5,776 bases of DNA from an uncultured Bacteroidales bacterium (GTDB lineage Bacteria; Bacteroidota; Bacteroidia; Bacteroidales; P3), in contig CAMURW010000109.1 of NCBI GenBank assembly GCA_947097635.1, positions 1-5,776 of the forward strand. The letters run 5' to 3'. Below are positions 1 to 5,212 of the stretch, piece by piece. The first letter of the stretch is position 1. The number at the start of each line of letters is the position of its first letter. The translations under genes and the position numbers were made by a program. Under the pieces are notes generated by a model. That model saw only the letters and a list, made by a program, of their open reading frames with translations, was not told the DNA's origin and ran no database searches.

Positions 1-1355
1 CCACGCAGATGGGTGAAATAAGCATCCACGTGAAGACGCTCACGGTGCTCAGCAAGAGTCTGCGTCCCCTCCCCATAGTAAAAGAGAAGGATGGCAAGAC
101 CTTCGATGCCTTCACCGACCCAGAGCAACGCTATCGCATGCGTTATGTAGATCTCATCGTGAACCCACAGGTGCGCGAGACCTTCATACAGCGTGCCAAA
201 ATCATCAACACCATGCGCGACTACTTCAACCAGCAGGGCTACCTGGAAGTGGAAACACCTATCCTGCAAAGCATACCCGGTGGAGCAGCAGCACGTCCTT
301 TCATCACGCACCACAACGCACTGGACATCGACCTGTACCTCCGCATCGCCGATGAACTGTATCTGAAGCGCCTCATCGTTGGCGGCTACGAGGGTGTGTA
401 TGAATTCAGCCGCGATTTCCGTAACGAGGGCATGGACCGCACCCACAACCCCGAGTTCACCTGCCTGGAGATATACATCGCATACAAGGACTACAAGTGG
501 ATGATGACATTCGTGGAGAACATGATAGAGAAGATTGCCCTCGCGCTACACGGTACCACGAAAGTGAAAATAGGCGAGCACGAGGTGGACTTCAAGGCTC
601 CTTTCCGTCGTGCTCCCATGCTCACCCTCATCAAGGAAGCCACAGGAGTAGACCTCAGCGGCATGGACGAAACACAGCTGCGCAAGGTATGCAACGACCT
701 TGGCGTGGAGATAGACGACACCATGGGCAAAGGCAAACTGGTGGATGCCATCTTTGGCGACAAATGCGAGGGCAACCTCATACAGCCTACCTTCGTGATA
801 GACTACCCCGTGGAGATGTCGCCACTATGCAAACGTCATCGCGACAACCCCGAGCTCACCGAACGTTTCGAGCTCTTCGCTAACGGCAAGGAGATGGCCA
901 ACGCCTACAGCGAGCTGAACGACCCCATCGACCAGCTCTCCCGTTTCGAAGACCAGCTGAAACTGAGCCAGAAAGGCGACGACGAGGCTATGTTCATCGA
1001 CATGGACTTCGTGCGCGCACTGGAGTTCGGCATGCCTCCCACCAGCGGCCTAGGCATTGGCATAGACCGCCTTACGATGATGATGACTGGAAACGAAAGC
1101 ATACAGGATGTCCTCCTGTTCCCACAGATGCGTCCCGAGAAGAAGCCCACTGTCGCCACAGACGAGGACTTCATGAAAGAAGGAGTGCCGGAGTCCTGGA
1201 TTGGGGCCATCCGAAAGACAGGCATCAACACCATCACGCAACTGAAGGAAGCCAACGCCAACAAGCTCTTCAACGACCTCGGTAGCCTCCGCAAGAAACT
1301 AAAACTCGACATCCCAGCCCTCAAGAAAGAGGACGTGGAAGCCTGGATGAAGTGA
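1..1355 (+). CDS. lysS: lysyl-tRNA synthetase, class II (5'-truncated by window edge)
   Basis: Charges tRNA-Lys with lysine using ATP, in the cytoplasm. The reading frame is open to the left edge, so the ATG at position 9 is internal and not the start; most of the N-terminal anticodon-binding OB fold lies outside. The visible part begins at the end of that fold (GEISIHV...KSLRPLP). Counting from the ATG at 9, class II motif 1 is near residues 77-86 (GYLEVETPIL), motif 2 at about 136-154 (RDFRNEGMDRTHNPEF, with the conserved Arg) and motif 3 at 347-360 (GLGIGIDRLTMMMT). The strings IPGGAAARPFITHHNALD and NPEFT are typical of bacterial LysS. The catalytic core ends near residue 376 (FPQMRP). 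About 72 further residues, absent from the E. coli enzyme, form a C-terminal extension with helix-hairpin-helix character. The stop TGA is at 1353-1355. A hydrolase gene follows 51 bases downstream on the same strand. The identification is very secure. Confidence 0.98.
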   Translation, partial: TQMGEISIHVKTLTVLSKSLRPLPIVKEKDGKTFDAFTDPEQRYRMRYVDLIVNPQVRETFIQRAKIINTMRDYFNQQGYLEVETPILQSIPGGAAARPFITHHNALDIDLYLRIADELYLKRLIVGGYEGVYEFSRDFRNEGMDRTHNPEFTCLEIYIAYKDYKWMMTFVENMIEKIALALHGTTKVKIGEHEVDFKAPFRRAPMLTLIKEATGVDLSGMDETQLRKVCNDLGVEIDDTMGKGKLVDAIFGDKCEGNLIQPTFVIDYPVEMSPLCKRHRDNPELTERFELFANGKEMANAYSELNDPIDQLSRFEDQLKLSQKGDDEAMFIDMDFVRALEFGMPPTSGLGIGIDRLTMMMTGNESIQDVLLFPQMRPEKKPTVATDEDFMKEGVPESWIGAIRKTGINTITQLKEANANKLFNDLGSLRKKLKLDIPALKKEDVEAWMK

Positions 1356-1365
1356 AAGGTCGAAT

Positions 1366-1394
1366 GTTCATTAAGTTCCATAGTTCATTAAGTT
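1366..1394. repeat. 12-bp direct repeat pair, 17-bp period
   Basis: The sequence GTTCATTAAGTT occurs at 1366-1377 and again, unchanged, at 1383-1394. The pair fills much of the 51-base gap between lysS and the hydrolase gene. It is AT-rich, unlike the flanking coding DNA. No hairpin with a T tract is seen here, so nothing marks a transcription stop between the two genes. A role is not evident; it may be a simple-sequence expansion or an intergenic repeat. Confidence 0.7.
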
Positions 1395-1406
1395 TTTAAG
1401 CCATTC

Positions 1407-2114
1407 ATGGAGATAAAGCAATTTACCTTCAGCCATTTTATGGAGAACTGCTACGTGCTGGCAGACAATGGCACACGGCAGTGTGCCATTGTGGATCCAG
1501 GGATGAGCATGCCCTTCGAGCAGCAGCAACTGTTCCACTATATAGAGCAGCAGCAATACACGCCCGTGTTGCTGTTACTTACACACGCCCATGTGGATCA
1601 TATCGCAGGTCTGCAGGCAACGGCAGCACGTTACCATCTGCCTGCATGCATGCACCAGGAAGGCTACCACCTGCTGAAGGAGGCTCCCATGTACGCTCAG
1701 GCGATGGGGTTTGAGACAGTGACGGCAATGGACGATCTAGCCACTCGTTTTCTGCAAGATGGCGAGATACTGACGCTTGGAGTCATGGAGCAGAGCAAGA
1801 GCATAGAGGCAGATAAAAGCACCCCTTCGGCGGAAGGCATCGCTATAGAGGCACGCTACGTGCCGGGACACTGCCCCGGAAGCATGTGTTTTGTGGTGCA
1901 TAGCGAGGAGATTATCCTCACCGGCGATGCCCTGTTTCGTGGCAGCATAGGACGCACGGATTTGCCAGGTGGCGACTACAATCTGCTGATTACCAAACTG
2001 CGTGAACGCATTCTCACCTTGCCAGACAACTATGCAGTACTGCCAGGACATGGCGACATCTCCACCATCGGCGAAGAACATCTCCACAACCCATTTCTTT
2101 CGCCAGATGCGTAA
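1407..2114 (+). CDS. metallo-beta-lactamase-fold hydrolase, glyoxalase II-like
   Basis: A 235-residue cytoplasmic enzyme (no signal peptide) of the MBL superfamily, in the small glyoxalase II-like group that usually hydrolyses thioesters or related substrates. The two-metal site is complete: THAHVDH at 59-65 gives H60, H62, D64 and H65; VPGH gives H155; LTGD gives D174; and LPGHG gives H215. The length is close to that of small family members (about 210). The excess lies partly in a hydrophilic stretch at about 127-146 (rich in S, E, K and A) just before the strand leading to H155, where compact relatives have a tight turn. The ATG at 1407 gives a normal family N-terminus (MEIKQFTFSHFMENCYVL). 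The gene lies 51 bases after lysS and ends 19 bases before ung, suggesting co-transcription. The substrate cannot be named; simple homology does not separate hydroxyacylglutathione hydrolase from other thioesterases, and many Bacteroidota lack glutathione. Confidence 0.93.
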   Translation: MEIKQFTFSHFMENCYVLADNGTRQCAIVDPGMSMPFEQQQLFHYIEQQQYTPVLLLLTHAHVDHIAGLQATAARYHLPACMHQEGYHLLKEAPMYAQAMGFETVTAMDDLATRFLQDGEILTLGVMEQSKSIEADKSTPSAEGIAIEARYVPGHCPGSMCFVVHSEEIILTGDALFRGSIGRTDLPGGDYNLLITKLRERILTLPDNYAVLPGHGDISTIGEEHLHNPFLSPDA

Positions 2115-2133
2115 TTCCTATCAACGAGAAAGC

Positions 2134-2820
2134 ATGAACACTAGCACAATACGAATGGAACCGTCGTGGCTGAATGAGTTGCTGCCACAGTTTCAAGCAC
2201 CTTATTTCGCACAGCTCAGGCAGTTTCTTATCAACGAGAGGAGACAATATGTATGCTACCCGCGCGGCAACAATATCTTTGCCGCCTTCGACCATACCCC
2301 TTTCGACAAAGTGAAAGTCGTCATCCTGGGACAGGACCCCTACCACGAGCCGGGGCAGGCACACGGACTCTGTTTTTCGGTGCAACAGGGTGTTGCGATA
2401 CCCCCCTCTTTGGTCAACATCATCAAAGAGATAAACAGCGACCTGGGCACCAATATTCCTCTCACTCATGGCGACCTTAGTGGCTGGGCAGACCAGGGCG
2501 TGCTGCTGCTCAACGCAACCCTTACCGTTCGCGCCCATCAGGCCGGAAGCCACCAGCACAAAGGCTGGGAGACCTTCACCGATGCTGCCATCAGTGCTCT
2601 CAGCCAGGGCAGGCAAGGCATTGTGTTCCTCCTGTGGGGCAGTTATGCCATCGCCAAAGTACAGTTAATTGACCGCAGCAAACACTACATCCTCACCGCA
2701 CCGCACCCTTCTCCTCTCTCGGCATATCGCGGCTTCTTCGGCTGCAAGCACTTCAGCCAAACGAACTCCATGCTGCAGCAACAAGGCCTCACGCCCATCG
2801 ACTGGACAGCTATAAAATAA
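2134..2820 (+). CDS. ung: uracil-DNA glycosylase, family 1
   Basis: Removes uracil from DNA by cleaving the N-glycosidic bond, the first step of base-excision repair of deaminated cytosine or misincorporated dUMP. With the ATG at 2134 the protein has 228 residues, normal for the family. All family-1 signatures are present: the water-activating loop GQDPYH at 66-71 (D68 catalytic base, Y70 excluding thymine), the uracil-stacking F81, LLLNATLTVRAHQAGSH with the uracil-recognising N127, GWETFTD at 144-150, and the minor-groove loop HPSPLSAYRG with catalytic H191 and L195. The C-terminus TPIDW also matches relatives. The start is chosen by length and by the N-terminal match (MNTSTIRMEPSW). ATGs at 2107 and 2155 are alternatives; the one at 2002 would overlap the upstream gene by 113 bases and is unlikely. 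No strong Shine-Dalgarno site is seen, only an A-rich leader. Confidence 0.97.
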   Translation: MNTSTIRMEPSWLNELLPQFQAPYFAQLRQFLINERRQYVCYPRGNNIFAAFDHTPFDKVKVVILGQDPYHEPGQAHGLCFSVQQGVAIPPSLVNIIKEINSDLGTNIPLTHGDLSGWADQGVLLLNATLTVRAHQAGSHQHKGWETFTDAAISALSQGRQGIVFLLWGSYAIAKVQLIDRSKHYILTAPHPSPLSAYRGFFGCKHFSQTNSMLQQQGLTPIDWTAIK

Positions 2821-3019
2821 AAGCAACACTATATTTCAAACCACAACGACGTTCCTTCCCGCCAACGCATTGTTCACCAATAAAAGCACTCCCCCCTGTC
2901 TTCACCGCTTCCACAGGGCAGTTGTGTTCCGCATTCTTTCGAAGAGGAGCAGCAACGCTATGGTTAGAAAACTTTTTAGAACTAAATTGAGATAGCAACC
3001 TACGACAATGGAAGCGAAG
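2821..3019. other. spacer between convergent genes, weak hairpin
   Basis: This 199-base stretch separates the 3' ends of ung and the OmpA-like gene. It shows no convincing coding sequence. One short inverted repeat is present: CCCTGT at 2894-2899 pairs with ACAGGG at 2913-2918 across a 13-base loop. Read on the - strand, a T-rich run (TTTTATT) follows only after several bases. It is therefore at best a poor intrinsic terminator for either gene. Transcription of both genes must end somewhere near here unless it runs on. Confidence 0.5.
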
Positions 3020-4936
3020 TCATTCTTGAATGTAGACTTCTGATTCCAGCATTTTGCGAAAAGATTCGCTGGGTTGGCTAGGCTCTTCTTCCTCGGAAGT
3101 TTCACCCTGAGGGAAAGAAGGATCAATTGCGGAAGTATCTGCTTGCGAGGAGGGGGCTTTGTTTTCGGATGCAGTGTTCTGGGTATTTGCTGCTGCGGTG
3201 TCTGTTTTAGCCTCGTTGTTCTTCTTCATCACATCGGGTGTCCACATCTGCACACGTTGGGTGAGTCCTTCGTCGGTGCCTTCCAGAAAATGGTGGAGAG
3301 AGTTCTTGTTGTCGTGCCACGAGGCCTCGTCGTAGCCACCTATGAAAGGTTGGGTGCTGAAGGAAAAATGGGTGGCGTTGCCGAGAGCATCTTCCGGCTC
3401 GCCTTGTATCACACTTTCGTATTTGGCGTTGTTCAGAACCTTGGCAGGCACACCTTGGCGAAAAAAGAACTGCTCTATGGCGTCCTGCCGCGCCATCGTC
3501 ACCAGTTTGTTGAAGTCTGGACTGCCTTTCGTAAAGATGGTGGTAACATACACATAGGTGTCGGGGTTGTCAATAAGGAACTGCGCAATCTCCCTTAGTT
3601 GTTCCCTGCCCACCTCTCCCAGAGCAGTGCCTACCTCGGCTGGTTCGAAGAGCCGCGTCCCGTACCACTCGTTGGAGAAACTGTAATCCACATTGGGGTA
3701 ATAGCCATCCAGCCGTATGGCATCGGTGTCGTTCAACTTGCCAGTCACGCAGAACTCGTCCTTGCCAGAATGCCATGCAGCGTAGTCCACCTCCACTTTC
3801 CTGAAACCATCTTTGTGAAACACGATTCTGTAGCTGTATCCCGGCTGCAGATAGATATTATAACGTCCTTGGTCGTCGCTATGCGCCGTGAACAGCGGTG
3901 TGCCGTGAGGCTGGCGCGCGTCATACACTGCAATGTCACACTGCGCCAGCGGACCCGACCGTGCCGTGGGGAATGTGAAGTTCTCTGGTAGGTTGGCCTC
4001 GCTATAGCCATAATTCACCACTCCCGACAGGCGTACGGATGTAAGGGTGCCCTCGAAAGAATAGAGCCTGTCCTCTGTGCCGTCCAACGGATGCACCAGC
4101 CAGAATCCACAGTTGTGCTTCTCATCCAGCACCAGTTCACATTCTGCATGGTTGCTGCAGAGAGGGGCTATGACACGTTGCACTTTGCCTTTGCCTATGG
4201 GGTTTGAGAAAACGGTGTCGCCATGTACCGAGTCGCTAGATACCAGACGACAGGCGTAGAAGTCGAAGTTCATGCTGTCCTGCTGCCCGCGGTTGGAGCA
4301 GAAATACAGATAATCGCCGCAGATGAAGGGAGCCTGGTCGGTGGCACTGCTGTTTACCGTGGTTCCCAAGGGTCTGGGAATGCTCCAGCCTTCGCCCTTC
4401 CAGATGGAATACCACAGGTCCAGGCCACCCTCGCTGCCCATGGGGCAGTCGGAGGCAAACACCATCGTATTGCCGTCGGCGGTGAAAGTGGGGTGCTGTA
4501 TGTCGAAGTTGAAGCCGTCCAGTTTCACCTCCTGCGCCCTGGTTCGCTTCCCATTCGTCACGCAGCTGTACAGCGCCGTGCGTCCCGAACGGTTGCGGCG
4601 CGTGAAGAGCAACTGTCCTGAAGCAGGATGACACGTAATGTAGGTAGCCTTTTCGTCGATGTAGTTCAGCATGGGGTCCACGTCCAGCGAACGCACCGTA
4701 TAATGCTCTATGTGAGAAGAGTAGAACACGCCGTCCACACGCAGGCACAACTTTCCTTCTATGATAGAGAGACCGTCTATCCTGCCGTGCAATACCCCCG
4801 GCACCCGCTGCATGCGGATGCTAAGGTTCTCTTCCCGAGACGCACGAGATGCAACCGTCGGCAGTGCATTTTGCGCTGTTGCAACGGCCGTGCATATCAG
4901 CAGGAGACACAGAACAACTTGTCGAACGAGAATCAT
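3020..4936 (-). CDS. exported PD40 / OmpA-like domain protein
   Basis: A 638-residue protein, probably periplasmic or attached to the outer membrane. Residues 1-21 form a signal peptide: an Arg, a hydrophobic core and an ATA site before Q22, with no lipobox Cys. Residues about 90-290 hold WD40-like PD40 beta-propeller segments, clearest at 145-180 (HPTFTADGNTMVFASD, then GGLDLWYS) and 200-230 (QAPFICGDYLYFCSNR). Residues about 296-385 resemble a carboxypeptidase-regulatory beta sandwich (DDQGRYNIYLQPGYSYRIVFHKDGF). Residues about 430-510 match the OmpA C-terminal fold (REQLREIAQFLIDNPDTYVYV, then MARQDAIEQFFFRQGVPAKVL). R483 matches the conserved Arg, but the usual GHTD segment reads TIFT, so the Asp is missing. 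Residues 571-638 are a Ser/Glu/Ala-rich, probably disordered tail. This layout recalls Bacteroidota PD40-OmpA proteins such as PorE of type IX secretion, but no TPR region is present, so I do not assign that role. The function is unknown. Confidence 0.85.
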   Translation of the reverse strand: MILVRQVVLCLLLICTAVATAQNALPTVASRASREENLSIRMQRVPGVLHGRIDGLSIIEGKLCLRVDGVFYSSHIEHYTVRSLDVDPMLNYIDEKATYITCHPASGQLLFTRRNRSGRTALYSCVTNGKRTRAQEVKLDGFNFDIQHPTFTADGNTMVFASDCPMGSEGGLDLWYSIWKGEGWSIPRPLGTTVNSSATDQAPFICGDYLYFCSNRGQQDSMNFDFYACRLVSSDSVHGDTVFSNPIGKGKVQRVIAPLCSNHAECELVLDEKHNCGFWLVHPLDGTEDRLYSFEGTLTSVRLSGVVNYGYSEANLPENFTFPTARSGPLAQCDIAVYDARQPHGTPLFTAHSDDQGRYNIYLQPGYSYRIVFHKDGFRKVEVDYAAWHSGKDEFCVTGKLNDTDAIRLDGYYPNVDYSFSNEWYGTRLFEPAEVGTALGEVGREQLREIAQFLIDNPDTYVYVTTIFTKGSPDFNKLVTMARQDAIEQFFFRQGVPAKVLNNAKYESVIQGEPEDALGNATHFSFSTQPFIGGYDEASWHDNKNSLHHFLEGTDEGLTQRVQMWTPDVMKKNNEAKTDTAAANTQNTASENKAPSSQADTSAIDPSFPQGETSEEEEPSQPSESFRKMLESEVYIQE

Positions 4937-4987
4937 TTCTTGTGGCTATTTTTAATGTTTTCACACGTCCACCCTGTTTGTTTTCTG

Positions 4988-5040
4988 AACGTCCGTCGGG
5001 GGAAGCACCCAAACAGGATGCCGCCATGCCAACGGGCGTT
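4988..5040. repeat. imperfect inverted repeat, 12-bp arms
   Basis: AACGTCCGTCGG at 4988-4999 pairs with CCAACGGGCGTT at 5029-5040. Ten of the twelve positions are Watson-Crick; on the - strand one of the other two becomes a G-U pair. An inner stem is possible between GCACC (5005-5009) and GGATGC (5016-5021) around a CAAACA loop. No T run follows either arm directly, so it is not a typical intrinsic terminator. It lies about 50 bases before the start of the OmpA-like gene and would be part of its leader. Confidence 0.6.
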
Positions 5041-5111
5041 TGGCAGATATGACATGCCGAGACACTCTTCACGCCCATGTCCTATAGCAGCAGGAGGCAA
5101 GTATGGGGACG

Positions 5112-5127
5112 ACTTCGTTACTTCGTT
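5112..5127. repeat. perfect 8-bp tandem duplication
   Basis: ACTTCGTT is present twice in succession, at 5112-5119 and 5120-5127, inside the non-coding spacer. It sits in the loop of the long imperfect stem 5078-5087 / 5129-5137. Gain or loss of one copy would change the loop length by 8 bases and would break the 78-codon open frame that crosses this region. Confidence 0.7.
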
Positions 5128-5212
5128 CCTATGGACAAGGGGCAAAAGCCTTCCACCAGCCTCCTGCATACGGATACAACCTGGTGCGGCGATAAGGAAG
5201 CGGTGGTCGTTA

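Larger units (their letters stand above)
4937..5212 (-). other. repeat-rich intergenic region, possible structured leader RNA
   Basis: These 276 bases separate the PAS gene from the OmpA-like gene, both on the - strand, so the region would be transcribed as a leader or by read-through. It contains several complementary segments: 4988-4999 with 5029-5040; 4970-4980 with 5010-5020; 5027-5032 with 5040-5045; 5051-5056 with 5076-5081; 5078-5087 with 5129-5137; 5090-5098 with 5159-5167; and 5154-5159 with 5181-5186. Several pairs overlap or interleave. I found no clear Bacteroidota promoter (TTTG / TAnnTTTG) and no recognised riboswitch core. The last 35 bases before the ATG are A-rich on the coding strand, as is usual in this phylum. 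An open frame of 78 codons (5169 down to 4933) crosses the region but has no recognisable content. It could be a structured RNA, an intergenic repeat element, or decayed DNA. Confidence 0.4.

Noticed and set aside
1364..1399. 11-codon open frame between lysS and the hydrolase gene
   Set aside because: It is made almost wholly of the direct repeat and carries no support as a leader peptide.
2002..2133. N-terminally extended ung from ATG 2002
   Set aside because: It would overlap the hydrolase gene by 113 bases, and the extra residues are the hydrolase coding sequence read in another frame. UNG proteins start near the residues encoded from 2134.
2894..2918. Hairpin as an intrinsic terminator for ung or the OmpA-like gene
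   Set aside because: The stem is only 6 bp, the loop is 13 bases, and no T tract follows directly on either strand.
3074..3598. 174-codon + strand open frame opposite the OmpA-like gene
   Set aside because: It is antisense to a well-supported secreted-protein gene and shows no recognisable domain or family match.
4937..5212. Known riboswitch (TPP, cobalamin, SAM, c-di-GMP), T-box or tRNA
   Set aside because: I looked for the conserved core strings on both strands and did not find them. A covariance-model scan would be decisive.
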